From NCBI RefSeq assembly GCF_014764445.1, contig NZ_CP061721.1, positions 3,782,001 through 3,846,000 on the forward strand: DNA of 64,000 bases, given 5' to 3'. Within the stretch, counting starts at the first letter, position 1, and each line of letters begins with the position of its first letter. Under the pieces are notes generated by a model. It saw nothing but the letters and a program-made list of their open reading frames with translations. It ran no database searches and had not been told where the DNA came from. This DNA comes from Pseudarthrobacter sp. BIM B-2242. Lineage in GTDB: Bacteria > Actinomycetota > Actinomycetes > Actinomycetales > Micrococcaceae. Below are positions 7,644-16,823 of the stretch, piece after piece. Position numbers and translations under genes: made by a program.

Positions 7644-8405
7644 TTATCCGAAGTACTGGGCGCCGTTGACGTCCACCACGGTTCCGGAGACAAAAGATGA
7701 GCCCTCGCCGGCGAGCCAGAGAACAGCGTCAGCGACATCGCTCGGCCGGCCCGCCCTGCCTGCCGGGATTCCGCTAACTGTTGCGGCCTTGGAGGATTCG
7801 GTCGTGAAGGTGTCATGGAAGGGGGTTGCCTCGATGAACCCGGGCGCAACGGCATTGACAGTGATGCCATCAGGGGCGACTTCTTTTGCCAAGCCGCGCG
7901 TGAAGCCGAACAGGGCGGCCTTGCTGGTGGCGTAGGCGGTGGCGCCGGGATGCCCTCCATTGCGTCCGGCCAGGGAGGCGATGTTGATGATTCGGCCGCC
8001 CGGGCTGCTCAGCAGTGCGAGTGCGTGGTGCGTGGTCAGGAATGCGCTGTCGGTGTTGACCGCCTGGACGGAGCGCCATAGATCGAAGTCCATGTCCTTG
8101 ATCAGGCACCGCTGAACGAGTCCGCCCGCGTTGTTCACGAGAATGTCCAGCCTGCCGAACTCGTTCTCGATGGTCTTCATCAGCTTGGAAGCCGCGGCAT
8201 CGTCTGTTGCATCCGATGCGATGGCGAGCGGCTGCGATCCATCGCTGGCGACGAGCTGCTTCATCTGGTCGTCGCCAGGCTGGTGGGACCGGAACGTGAC
8301 GGCCACCCGGGCGCCGGCGGCAGCCAGTGCGGCAGCAATTTCAAAACCGATACCAACCCCTCCCCCGGTAACAAGGGCAGTTTTTCCTGCAAACGAGTTC
8401 GACAT
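7644..8405 (-). CDS. Short-chain dehydrogenase/reductase (SDR)
   Basis: NAD(P)-dependent oxidoreductase of 253 residues with the classical SDR plan: cofactor motif TGGGVGIG (residues about 14-21), NNAGG near 90, a serine in IINIASLAG, and the YATSK catalytic Tyr-Lys pair, then VNAVAPGFI. ATG 8405 has a good GGAGG seven bases upstream, which rejects the longer frame that begins at 8537. It is the first gene of the SDR-RbsD-rhodanese operon, divergent from a sugar ABC transporter across a region with two mirrored operators. It most likely oxidises the imported sugar or the lactone/acid derived from it (inference). Confidence 0.9.
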   Translation of the reverse strand: MSNSFAGKTALVTGGGVGIGFEIAAALAAAGARVAVTFRSHQPGDDQMKQLVASDGSQPLAIASDATDDAAASKLMKTIENEFGRLDILVNNAGGLVQRCLIKDMDFDLWRSVQAVNTDSAFLTTHHALALLSSPGGRIINIASLAGRNGGHPGATAYATSKAALFGFTRGLAKEVAPDGITVNAVAPGFIEATPFHDTFTTESSKAATVSGIPAGRAGRPSDVADAVLWLAGEGSSFVSGTVVDVNGAQYFG

Positions 8406-8466
8406 TGATCCTCCGGAAGTAGCGATGGCGTGAGTAGCGGCACCTGAACCGCCTACTGACGAACAG

Positions 8467-8496
8467 TGTGCAACATGCGCACTCATTGTGCAAGAA
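8467..8496 (-). promoter_or_regulatory. 30-bp operator, left half of a mirrored pair
   Basis: On the minus strand it begins TTCTTGCACA and ends ATGTTGCACA, with AGTGC in the middle. It matches the copy at 8581-8610 at 26 of 30 positions but in the opposite orientation. It is 62 bp upstream of the SDR start. Probable binding site of the IclR regulator encoded at 11842. Confidence 0.65.
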
Positions 8497-8580
8497 ACTG
8501 ACGTGTGAATGGCGAAGCGTTCAGGACTTTCAGCCAAACTTGCCTAGTTCGTTGACATCTGAAGGCGGTGGTGCATAGTC

Positions 8581-8610
8581 TTCTTGCACATTCAGTGCAT
8601 ATGTTGCACA
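8581..8610 (+). promoter_or_regulatory. 30-bp operator, right half of a mirrored pair
   Basis: Reads TTCTTGCACA at 8581-8590 and ATGTTGCACA at 8601-8610 with AGTGC between, so each copy carries two TTGCACA half-sites 20 bp apart. It ends 45 bp before the lipoprotein start. Its mirror image is at 8467-8496. Confidence 0.65.
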
Positions 8611-8655
8611 GATAAGCGTCCCGGCGGGGTGCACCCGATCAAGGAGGATCACATA

Positions 8656-9945
8656 ATGCAGAGGCGCAGTTTTTTGATACTGGCCACAGGATCCCTGGCG
8701 ATGGCGGCACTGGCGGGCTGCTCGCAGCAGGCTGTTCCCGCCGGCGACCGCGAGGCCACCCTGAAGGTCTGGAACCCCCAGGACAACTGGCGCAAGACCA
8801 CAAAGTTCTATGACAGCAAGGTCCAAGCGTTCAAGGACAAGTACCCGAACGTCAAGGTGGAATACGTCGACGTCCCCTACGGACAATACGAAGCGCGCTA
8901 CACCTCAGGATTCAGCAGCTCCTCCGATGCACCGGATATCTTTATGGGCCAGGTCTCCTACTACGGCGGTGCCCTGGGAATCGCAGCCACAGCACCGGAC
9001 GAACTCCAGAAGTCCTGGGACGAGAAGCTCAGCAACGTCACCCGTGACAATTTCAAGGTCGACGGAAAATGGGCCGGATATCCCGTCAGCACAGACCTTG
9101 GAATGCAGCTCTACTACAACACCGAGCACTTTGAAGCCGCGGGCCTGGATCCCAACTCTCCACCTAAGACGTTCGAGGAACTGCGCCAATTCGCCGGAAA
9201 ACTGGCCAAAAGCGAGGGTGGGAAAGTCACCCGCAACGGGCTGGCGCTGCGGTATTCCGGCAACCCCACCGGTATCGCGGACAAGGCACTTCCCTATGTC
9301 CATGCCTTCGGCGGGCGTCTGTACTCCGAAGACCACAAGACCTCCAAGGGCTTCATCAACAGCGAAGGAACGGTCGCAGGGATCCAGTACATGCAGGACC
9401 TGGTTTCCAAAGACCGTGTCAGCAGCCTCGAACTGGGCAGCCCTGACGACACCTTCGCGCAGGGCCTGTCGTCGATGACACTGCGCGAAGGCTGGTACGA
9501 GGGCTGGCTGAAGCAAAACGCCCCGGGCGTAAAGTTCGCCGTCGTGCCCTACCCGGAAGGACCCCAGGGTTACCCCAAGGTGTCCCTGCTGTTCAACTGG
9601 GCGTGGATGGTCAATGACCGCTCCGACAAAAAGGACCTCGCGTGGGAATGGATGAAGACTGTAGCCAACCCGGCCACCGACTTGGAACTCGCCCAGGTTG
9701 AGGGATACCTGCCTGTCTGGACAGAGAACTTCTCTACCCCCTACGTGACCCAGCGCAGCGATTTCAAGGCGGTGGAAAAGCAGGTCTCGGAAGGCCCCGG
9801 GCCGGTGTACAACGCACCGTATACAAACCAGATTGCGCTCGTAGTGGGCAGCGCCATCGAGAAGTGCCTGCAGGGTGCGGACGTCAAGGAGACTCTGGAC
9901 GGCATCGTTCCGCAGGTCGATGAGCTCCTGGAACGCGGGCAGTGA
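8656..9945 (+). CDS. Sugar ABC transporter substrate-binding lipoprotein
   Basis: Extracytoplasmic binding protein of the family-1 (maltose/oligosaccharide, CUT1) type, 429 residues. The signal peptide starts MQRRSFLILATGSLAMAA and ends in a lipobox LAGC with Cys22 as the lipidation site. Later motifs such as YPVSTDLGMQLYYNTEHFE and the SSMTLREGWYEGW region fit family-1 binding proteins. AAGGAGGA (8641-8648) precedes ATG 8656, so the longer frame from 8584 is rejected. It overlaps the first permease by 4 bp. There is no ATPase gene in this operon: CUT1 systems in actinobacteria usually share one MsiK-type ATPase encoded elsewhere (family knowledge). Confidence 0.95.
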   Translation: MQRRSFLILATGSLAMAALAGCSQQAVPAGDREATLKVWNPQDNWRKTTKFYDSKVQAFKDKYPNVKVEYVDVPYGQYEARYTSGFSSSSDAPDIFMGQVSYYGGALGIAATAPDELQKSWDEKLSNVTRDNFKVDGKWAGYPVSTDLGMQLYYNTEHFEAAGLDPNSPPKTFEELRQFAGKLAKSEGGKVTRNGLALRYSGNPTGIADKALPYVHAFGGRLYSEDHKTSKGFINSEGTVAGIQYMQDLVSKDRVSSLELGSPDDTFAQGLSSMTLREGWYEGWLKQNAPGVKFAVVPYPEGPQGYPKVSLLFNWAWMVNDRSDKKDLAWEWMKTVANPATDLELAQVEGYLPVWTENFSTPYVTQRSDFKAVEKQVSEGPGPVYNAPYTNQIALVVGSAIEKCLQGADVKETLDGIVPQVDELLERGQ

Positions 9946-10853
9946 CAGTGAGCACACCCGCCCTGAAAACGAAAGGGATGAACGCATCCCTGCACACGAA
10001 GCGCGCCTACATGTTCCTGGCGCCAGCACTGTTCTTCGTTGTGGTTCTCTTCATCATTCCGCTCGGCTACAACCTGCTCATCAGCTTCTTCGACTGGTCG
10101 GCCGTGGGCCGGAAGCAGTTCAACGGCATCGAGAATTACGCAAAGGTACTGGGCAGCGAGCGGTTCCTCAACGCTGCCGGCAACACGGTCTACTTCACGG
10201 TACTGGCCGTCCCGATCGGCGTCGTTCTTTCGCTGATAGTGGCGTTGGGGTTCAATGCCCTGTTCATCACGAAAATAACCGGGTTCATCAGGGCACTCTA
10301 TTTCGCCCCGGTGGTGGCATCACTTACCGCAGTTGCTTTCGTCTGGCTCTGGATCTTCAACCCGTCCTACGGCTTGGCCAACGAAGTGCTCGGCATCTTC
10401 GGGATCGGACCCCAGCCCTGGCTGACGGACGAATCCCAGGCAGTCCCTGCACTGGCCATCATGTACGTCTGGGCCCGCATGGGCTTCAACGTGATCATCC
10501 TCCTGGCCGGGCTGCAGGCCATTGACCGCTCCTACTACGAAGCCGCCAGAATCGACGGTGCCGGTCCCTTCAAAATGTTCTGGTCCATTACGCTGCCCCT
10601 CCTGAACCGGCAGATGGTCCTGGTCATCAGCGTGGAAGTCATGAACGCCATCAAGCTCTTCGAATTGCCGTTCGTTGCGACCAAGGGTGGCCCCGTCGGC
10701 TCAACCCGATCGATCGTTATGGAAATCTACGAACTCGCCTTCCGCGCCGACCGGTGGGGAGAAGCCGCCGTCTACGTGATTTTCCTCTTCGCTTTCCTGC
10801 TCGTCGTGACCGGACTGATCCGGAAACTCTTCACAAGGGACATATCGGAATGA
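9942..10853 (+). CDS. Sugar ABC transporter permease (MalF/UgpA type)
   Basis: Integral membrane component of a CUT1 sugar importer, 303 residues with six predicted helices (the first, YMFLAPALFFVVVLFIIPLG, near residues 23-42). The ATPase-contact EAA loop is present as YYEAARIDGAGPFKMFW. The start GTG 9942 overlaps the upstream stop (GTGA); a GTG at 9948 is an alternative. It overlaps the second permease by 4 bp, which indicates translational coupling of the binding protein and both permeases. Confidence 0.95.
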   Translation: MTVSTPALKTKGMNASLHTKRAYMFLAPALFFVVVLFIIPLGYNLLISFFDWSAVGRKQFNGIENYAKVLGSERFLNAAGNTVYFTVLAVPIGVVLSLIVALGFNALFITKITGFIRALYFAPVVASLTAVAFVWLWIFNPSYGLANEVLGIFGIGPQPWLTDESQAVPALAIMYVWARMGFNVIILLAGLQAIDRSYYEAARIDGAGPFKMFWSITLPLLNRQMVLVISVEVMNAIKLFELPFVATKGGPVGSTRSIVMEIYELAFRADRWGEAAVYVIFLFAFLLVVTGLIRKLFTRDISE

Positions 10854-11731
10854 CCACCACGATTATCCGACCTGAAAAAAATAGCCTGTCTCAGCCGGCC
10901 CCCCGCCGACCCAAATTCCGCTGGCACTTGCTGTTGATCCAAACAGCACTCATCCTGGGCGGCCTGGCACTGCTGGTCCCGCTCGCCTGGGTTGCGCTGT
11001 CGTCGCTGAAACGACCCGACGAGATCCTACAGCTCCCGGTGAAATGGTTGCCGGACAACTTCTTCAACTTCAACAACTACGTCCAACTGTTCTCGCAGTA
11101 CGACTTCGGCCGCTACATCGGCAACTCGTTCCTGGTCACGGGCATCGGCATCCTCACCAGCCTGGTCATCGCCCTCCTTGCGGCCTATGCGTTTGCCTAC
11201 TACCAGTTCCCCTTCAAAGAACCGATCTTCCTGCTGGTTCTGGCCCTTTTTATGGTTCCCCAGGAAGCCCTGGTCATCCCGATGTTCCTGATGGTCTCCG
11301 GCGCAGGCCTGAACAACACCTACATAGGTATGGCCTTTCCTGACCTCTTCACAGTTCTGGGCGTTTACCTCCTGCGGCAGTTCATGGAGGGAATCCCCTA
11401 CAGCTACGTCGAGGCCGCACGCGTGGACGGTGCCAGCGAGTTCCGCATCCTCACCCGCGTCATCACACCGATGGTCGCACCGGCGATCGTGGTCTTCATC
11501 ATCATCAAGTTCATGTTCACGTGGAACACGTTCCTCTGGCCCATGCTGGTCGCTCAGGACGAGAAGATGTACACCGTCACCGTGGGGCTGGTGAACTTCG
11601 CCGGGTCTGAGTTCAACCAGTGGAACCTGATTAACGCTGCCACGATGATCAGCATGATCCCAACCATCATTCTCTTCATCACCCTGCAGCGCTATCTGGT
11701 CCGGGGCGTTGCCATGAGCGGCATGAAATAG
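10850..11731 (+). CDS. Sugar ABC transporter permease (MalG/UgpE type)
   Basis: Second membrane subunit of the importer, 293 residues. Six helices are visible, with the EAA loop YVEAARVDGASEFRILTR and the characteristic C-terminus ending LQRYLVRGVAMSGMK. ATG 10850 overlaps the stop of the first permease (ATGA). An in-frame extension from 10754 lacks a ribosome site and overlaps the upstream gene, so it is rejected. An IclR regulator follows after 110 bp. Confidence 0.95.
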   Translation: MTTTIIRPEKNSLSQPAPRRPKFRWHLLLIQTALILGGLALLVPLAWVALSSLKRPDEILQLPVKWLPDNFFNFNNYVQLFSQYDFGRYIGNSFLVTGIGILTSLVIALLAAYAFAYYQFPFKEPIFLLVLALFMVPQEALVIPMFLMVSGAGLNNTYIGMAFPDLFTVLGVYLLRQFMEGIPYSYVEAARVDGASEFRILTRVITPMVAPAIVVFIIIKFMFTWNTFLWPMLVAQDEKMYTVTVGLVNFAGSEFNQWNLINAATMISMIPTIILFITLQRYLVRGVAMSGMK

Positions 11732-11841
11732 GCGCACCGGTCAGACCTGAGTCACCAACAAATGTCTAAACTGAGGACATCAGATCGTATGCCGCACCCA
11801 ATCCGCAAGACGAATATTGCAATCACAGGAACGAGCAGGCC

Positions 11842-12624
11842 ATGTCGCAAACAGTAGCCAGAGCCATCCAGATTCTGGAATACTGCAGCGCTCACCCGCG
11901 GTCATTGAAAGACATCGCCGCCGACCTTGGCGTTCACCGGACAACGGCTTCCCGGATTCTCCAGACCATGATGGACGCCGGATTCGTCCGGACCGACGAA
12001 CGTGGCCTCTATGGAGTGGGGTTCCGGCTCGCCGGGCTGGCGCAATCAGCCCTGGAGCAGTTTGACCTCCGGTCGGTAGTCCACCCCCACATTGTCCGGC
12101 TCAGCGAACACCTCGGGCACACCGTCCAGTTCGCTGTCCCGGAGACCAACCACATCGTCTACGTGGACAAGGTGGAACCGCAGGAAGCCATCAGCCTCAA
12201 CACGCGCATCGGCGGATTTGTGGTCATCCATACGGCCGGAGTCAGCAAGGCAATCCTCGCGTTCATGGACAACGCGCGAAGGGACGCCATTCTTAGCAAC
12301 GCCACCTTCGAGCCGCGAACACCGACAACGATCACCACCAAGCCGGAATTCATGAAGCGCCTGGACACGGTGCGGAAACGCGGGTGGGCAGAGGACAACG
12401 GCGAATTCGACGTCGTTTCAAACTGCATCGCCGCTCCCGTCTGGGACCACGCTGACAGGGTGGCCGGAGCAATCTCCATTACTACCTTCCGTGAGAAGAC
12501 CGGTCTGGAGGAGCTCCGCAAGAGTGTTCCCGACCTGTTGGCAACCACCATGTCGATCTCCCTCGAGCTCGGCTGGAAGCCCAAGGCGGGCGAGGAAGAT
12601 GCCCCCTTTGAACGGGCCGGCTGA
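11842..12624 (+). CDS. IclR-family transcriptional regulator
   Basis: A 260-residue regulator with an N-terminal winged helix (TVARAIQILEYCSAHPRSLK, then DIAADLGVHRTTASRILQTM) and a C-terminal effector domain (FAVPETNHIVYVDKVEP, and the conserved NCIAAPVWDHADRVAGAISI). It lies 110 bp downstream of the sugar permease on the same strand; ATGTC-N9-GACAT at 11762-11780 and ATTGCAAT at 11816-11823 in the gap may be regulatory. By position it should control the divergent SDR and ABC operons through the mirrored sites at 8467-8610. The effector is probably the transported sugar or an early catabolite (inference). Confidence 0.92.
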   Translation: MSQTVARAIQILEYCSAHPRSLKDIAADLGVHRTTASRILQTMMDAGFVRTDERGLYGVGFRLAGLAQSALEQFDLRSVVHPHIVRLSEHLGHTVQFAVPETNHIVYVDKVEPQEAISLNTRIGGFVVIHTAGVSKAILAFMDNARRDAILSNATFEPRTPTTITTKPEFMKRLDTVRKRGWAEDNGEFDVVSNCIAAPVWDHADRVAGAISITTFREKTGLEELRKSVPDLLATTMSISLELGWKPKAGEEDAPFERAG

Positions 12625-12722
12625 TTTCCCACCCCTCCAAACGGAAGACCGCGGATCGTCGCCACCGGCGTCTGTTCCCCCAGCAGCAGCGCGTAGGCGG
12701 TGGTTGTCAGCAACGACGATGG

Positions 12723-14783
12723 CTAGATCTCCGCCACGGGAGCCGCGAACTGCGCCTCGTACAGCCGTGCGTATGCCCCGCCGGCGGCCAGCAGTGAAGC
12801 GTGCGTTCCCTGCTCCACGATCTGGCCAGCCTCCATCACCAGGATGAGGTCGGCGTCGCGGATCGTGGACAGGCGGTGGGCGATGACAAAGCTCGTCCGG
12901 TCGCTCCTCAAAGCCCGCATCGCCTTCTGCACCAGCACCTCAGTCCGGGTATCCACGGAGGACGTCGCCTCATCCAAAATCAAAACCGACGGCCGGGCCA
13001 GAAACGCCCGTGCAATCGTCAGCAGCTGCTTCTCCCCCGCGGAGACGTTGGAGCCCTCGTCCTCCAGCACCGTGTCGTACCCCTCCGGCAGCGACCGCAC
13101 GAACCGGTCCACATACGTGGCCCGCGCCGCCTCCAGAATTTCGGATTCAGTAGCACCAGGCCGCCCGTACGCGATGTTGTTCCGGATGGTCCCGCCGAAC
13201 AGCCACGTATCCTGCAGCACCATCCCCAGCCGCGAGCGCAGCTCCCGCCGCGGCACCGAGGTGACATCCACGCCGTCGAGCGTTATATGCCCCTCATCCA
13301 GCTCGTAGAACCGCATCATCAGGTTCACCAAAGTCGTCTTGCCCGCCCCGGTCGGGCCCACAATCGCCACCGTCTGCCCCGGCTCCGCCACAAGAGACAA
13401 CGATGAAATCAACGGCTTGTCCGGCGAATACGAGAACGAGACGTCCGAGAACACCAGCCGCCCACGCCCAAACACCGGACCAGAAGAGGGAGGAGGCTCA
13501 GCAGACTCCTCCTCCTCATCCAACAACGAGAACACCCGCTCGGCGCTCGCCACCCCGGACTGCAGCAGGTTCGCCATGGACCCCAGCTGCGCCAACGGCA
13601 TGGTGAACTGGCGCGAGTACTGGATGAACGCCTGCACGTCGCCCAGCTGCATGGCCCCGGACGCCACCTGCAGGCCGCCCACCACCGCGATCCCTACGTA
13701 CACCAGGTTCCCGATGAACGTCATGGCCGGCATGATCAGCCCTGAAATGAACTGCGCGCCGAAGCTCGCCTCGTACAGCTCCACGTTCTTCTGCCGGAAC
13801 CGCTCCTCCACCTCGCGCTGCCGGCCGAACACCTTCACCAGCGCATGCCCGGTGTACGTCTCCTCGATCTGCCCGTTCAGCTCACCCGTGTTCTTCCACT
13901 GCGCCACAAACAGCTTCTGCGAGCGCTTGGCGATCAGCGCCGTCACCCCCAGCGTCAGCGGCACGGTCACCAACGCGATCAGTGCCAGCGTGGGCGAAAG
14001 GATCACCATCATCACCAGCACACCCACCACCGTCAGCACCGACGTGACCGCCTGGCTGATGGACTGCTGCAGGCTCTGCGAGACGTTGTCCACATCGTTC
14101 GTGACCCGGCTCAGCAGCTCGCCGCGCTGGATCGAATCGAAATACCGCAGCGGCAGCCGGTGGATCTTCGCCTCGATCTCCTCCCTCAGCCCGAACACCG
14201 TCCGCTGCACCACCCCGTTGAGCACATACGCCTGCACCCACATAAACGCGGACGCCAGCACGTACAGCACCAGCGCCCACAGCAGCACGCTGGACAGCGC
14301 CGCGAAGTCGATCCCGTCCCCCGGCGTCAGCGCCATGGGCGTGAGCATGTCCGCCTTCTGGTTCTCCCCCGCGGCCCGCAGCTGCGCGATCAACTCCGCC
14401 TTGCCCACCCCGGCGGGCAGCTCCCGCGACACCACCCCGGCGAAGATCAGGTTGGTGCCCTCCCCGAGCAGCCGCGGTCCGATCACCGAGAGCGCCACGC
14501 TGGCAATGCCCGTCACCAGCACCAGCAGCAGCCACGCCCGCTCCGGCCGCAGGGTGCCCAGCAGCCGTTTGGCCGACGGCCAGAAATTCATCGCCTTCTC
14601 CGCCGGGATATTCATCCCGCCGAACGGTCCGCCCTGTCCCGGTCCGCGCGCGGGGCGCGGAATGCGTACGACGTCGGCAGCTCCCGTTTTCGAGGCAGGT
14701 GCGGTTCCGCCGGGGGCGGCGGTGTTGGATCCGGCTGCGTGCGCGGAAGCAGCGCCCGACGGTGGCCGGTTCTGCGTGCTCAT
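12723..14783 (-). CDS. ABC exporter, fused membrane-ATPase subunit with consensus Walker B (heterodimer partner 2)
   Basis: A 686-residue ABC exporter half-transporter with a Gly/Ala/Pro-rich N-terminal extension of about 65 residues, six helices to about residue 390, and a nucleotide-binding domain. Walker A is [10 protein letters not shown], the Q-loop VLQDTWLF, Walker [11 protein letters not shown] with the catalytic glutamate, and the H-loop [13 protein letters not shown]. Its signature motif is degenerate ([14 protein letters not shown] in place of LSGGQ). The partner gene overlaps by 4 bp and has the opposite pattern, so together they should make one working and one degenerate ATP site, as in the TM287/288 and BmrCD type of drug or lipid exporter. 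Two decayed pieces of a related gene lie at 2059-2240 and 6392-6695. Confidence 0.92.
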   Translation of the reverse strand: MSTQNRPPSGAASAHAAGSNTAAPGGTAPASKTGAADVVRIPRPARGPGQGGPFGGMNIPAEKAMNFWPSAKRLLGTLRPERAWLLLVLVTGIASVALSVIGPRLLGEGTNLIFAGVVSRELPAGVGKAELIAQLRAAGENQKADMLTPMALTPGDGIDFAALSSVLLWALVLYVLASAFMWVQAYVLNGVVQRTVFGLREEIEAKIHRLPLRYFDSIQRGELLSRVTNDVDNVSQSLQQSISQAVTSVLTVVGVLVMMVILSPTLALIALVTVPLTLGVTALIAKRSQKLFVAQWKNTGELNGQIEETYTGHALVKVFGRQREVEERFRQKNVELYEASFGAQFISGLIMPAMTFIGNLVYVGIAVVGGLQVASGAMQLGDVQAFIQYSRQFTMPLAQLGSMANLLQSGVASAERVFSLLDEEEESAEPPPSSGPVFGRGRLVFSDVSFSYSPDKPLISSLSLVAEPGQTVAIVGPTGAGKTTLVNLMMRFYELDEGHITLDGVDVTSVPRRELRSRLGMVLQDTWLFGGTIRNNIAYGRPGATESEILEAARATYVDRFVRSLPEGYDTVLEDEGSNVSAGEKQLLTIARAFLARPSVLILDEATSSVDTRTEVLVQKAMRALRSDRTSFVIAHRLSTIRDADLILVMEAGQIVEQGTHASLLAAGGAYARLYEAQFAAPVAEI

Positions 14784-16528
14784 ACCGTCTCCTCCGCTGC
14801 CAGCTGGGAGGAGACGATCTCGCGGTACGTCTCCGAGGTTTCCAGCAGCTGCGCGTGCGTTCCGCGCGCGACGATCCTGCCGTCGTCGAGCACTAAGATC
14901 TGGTCCGCGTCCACGATGCTGGAGACGCGCTGGGCGATGATCACCAGCGTGGCGCCGGCGGTGCTGCGCTTGAGGGCCTGGCGGAGCCGGGCGTCGGTGC
15001 CGGTGTCCAGGGAGGAGAACGAGTCGTCGAAGATGTACAGCTCGGGCCGTTTCACCAGGGCCCGGGCGATGGCCAGCCGCTGCCGCTGCCCGCCGGAGAT
15101 GTTGGTGCCGCCCTGGGAGATGGGCGCATCGAGACTGCCCTCCATCTCCTCCACGAAGTCCTTGGCCTGGGCGATCTCCAGGGCTTTCCAGAGTTCGTCC
15201 TCGGTGGCGTCCGGCTTGCCGTACTGCAGGTTGCTGCGGACGGTCCCGCTGAAGAGGTAGGGCCGCTGGGGGACCAGGCCGATGTGCCCCCAGAGCAGGT
15301 CCGGGTGCAGCTCGCGCACGTCCACGCCGTCCATCCTGACCGAGCCGGTGGTGGCATCGAACAGCCGCGGCATGAGGTTCACCAGGGTGGTTTTGCCGGC
15401 GCCGGTGCTGCCGATGATCGCCGTGGTCTGCCCTGCCGTGGCGGTGAAGCTGATCCCGGAGAGGACGGGCTGATCGGCACCCGGGTAGGCGAATCCGACG
15501 TCGCGCATTTCCAGCTGCCCGCGCCGGTGCCCGTCCTTTGAGGCGGCGGAGCTGACAGGATGCAGCGGCGGCCGGACGCTCGACTCCGTGTTCAGCACCT
15601 CGCCGATCCGGTCCGCGGAGACGGCGGCGCGCGGGATCATCACCGCCATGAAGGTGGCCATCATGACGGACATCAGGATCTGCATCAGGTAACTCAGGAA
15701 CGCGATCAGGGTGCCCACCTGCATGGAGCCGTCCTCGATCCGGAACGAGCCGAACCAGATCACCGCCACGGACGAGACGTTCAGCACCAGCATCACCACG
15801 GGGAAGGCGAGCGCCATCAGCCGGCCGGCACGCAGCGCGGTGTTCGTGACGTCGTCGTTCGCCTGGCCGAAGCGGGCGGTCTCGATGTCCTCCCGGACGA
15901 ACGCGCGCACCACGCGGATGCCGGTGAGCTGTTCGCGGAGGACGCGGTTCACCGTGTCGATCCGCTTTTGCATCTTCCGGAACAGCGGCACCATACGGAT
16001 GATGATCAGGCCCACGCCGATCATGAGCGCGGGCACGGCCACGGCGATCAGCCAGGACAGCTGCAGGTCCTGCCGCACGGCCATGATCACCCCGCCGATG
16101 GCGAGCATGGGCGCGGCCACCATCATGGTGGCGCCCATCAGAACCAGCTGCTGGACCTGCTGGACGTCATTCGTGGACCGCGTGATCAGGCTGGGCGCGC
16201 CGAACCTTGTGACTTCCTGCTCGGAGAACTCGCCGACCCGTGTGAAGATCGCGCCTCGCAGGTCGCGGCCCGCGCCCATGGCCGCCTTAGCCCCGAAGTA
16301 CACGGCGATCACGGAACACACGATCTGCAGCAGCGTGATCCCCAGCATCAGGGCGCCCAGGCTGAGGATGACGCCGGTATCGCCTTTGGCCACGCCTTCA
16401 TCGATGATGTCCGCGTTCAGCGTGGGCAGGTACAGGGACGCGATGGACTGCGCCAGCTGGAAAACCACGACGGCGATCAGCAGCTGCCGGTGCGGCCGCA
16501 GGTATTCAACTAGCAATTTCCAGAGCAT
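14780..16528 (-). CDS. ABC exporter, fused membrane-ATPase subunit with degenerate Walker B (heterodimer partner 1)
   Basis: A 582-residue half-transporter. Walker A is [10 protein letters not shown], the signature [15 protein letters not shown] is canonical, but Walker B reads [10 protein letters not shown] (Asp in place of the catalytic Glu) and the H-loop reads [13 protein letters not shown] (Gln in place of His). This is the classical non-hydrolysing subunit of an asymmetric heterodimer. ATG 16528 ([14 protein letters not shown] follows) is preferred over an upstream TTG at 16558. Its stop overlaps the next gene by 4 bp. The cargo is unknown; small hydrophobic drugs or lipids are usual for the family. 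Confidence 0.92.
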   Translation of the reverse strand: MLWKLLVEYLRPHRQLLIAVVVFQLAQSIASLYLPTLNADIIDEGVAKGDTGVILSLGALMLGITLLQIVCSVIAVYFGAKAAMGAGRDLRGAIFTRVGEFSEQEVTRFGAPSLITRSTNDVQQVQQLVLMGATMMVAAPMLAIGGVIMAVRQDLQLSWLIAVAVPALMIGVGLIIIRMVPLFRKMQKRIDTVNRVLREQLTGIRVVRAFVREDIETARFGQANDDVTNTALRAGRLMALAFPVVMLVLNVSSVAVIWFGSFRIEDGSMQVGTLIAFLSYLMQILMSVMMATFMAVMIPRAAVSADRIGEVLNTESSVRPPLHPVSSAASKDGHRRGQLEMRDVGFAYPGADQPVLSGISFTATAGQTTAIIGSTGAGKTTLVNLMPRLFDATTGSVRMDGVDVRELHPDLLWGHIGLVPQRPYLFSGTVRSNLQYGKPDATEDELWKALEIAQAKDFVEEMEGSLDAPISQGGTNISGGQRQRLAIARALVKRPELYIFDDSFSSLDTGTDARLRQALKRSTAGATLVIIAQRVSSIVDADQILVLDDGRIVARGTHAQLLETSETYREIVSSQLAAEETV

Positions 16529-16709
16529 CCGGGTTCCAACCTGACGCAGTGTCCACAAAACGTGGTGCGAGGGTCAGTTTACGTCCGGAGGCTGGGAACG
16601 GCGCCGGTGATAGAGAGGAAGTTGGGGCGGTTCTCGCAGGGCGAACCCGGTCGCTGCGATGCTGTGCCACCATGCCCCATTGACGTAACCGGCGTCACGT
16701 TCTATCTTT

Positions 16710-16725
16710 GATGAAACGATTCATC
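16710..16725. promoter_or_regulatory. LacI-type operator upstream of the MHS transporter
   Basis: GATGAAACGATTCATC is a near-perfect dyad around a central CG, the usual architecture of LacI-family operators (6 of 7 half-site positions mirrored). It is 114 bp upstream of the transporter start. It differs from the TGGAACGGTCYA sites at 34.3 kb, so a different regulator is likely. Confidence 0.6.
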
Positions 16726-16823
16726 GGAAAGGCCTTTCCAGCCTGATCTCTTCACGGTCACGTTGACCGTCCGGAACATACCGTCCCGGTTCCTAGCCAA
16801 TGACGACGAAGGAATTCATCAGA

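Noticed and set aside
16559..16680. TTG start at 16558 for the ABC exporter partner 1
   Set aside because: No ribosome site, and the added ten residues precede the typical LWKLLxYLRPH start of the family; ATG 16528 is better.
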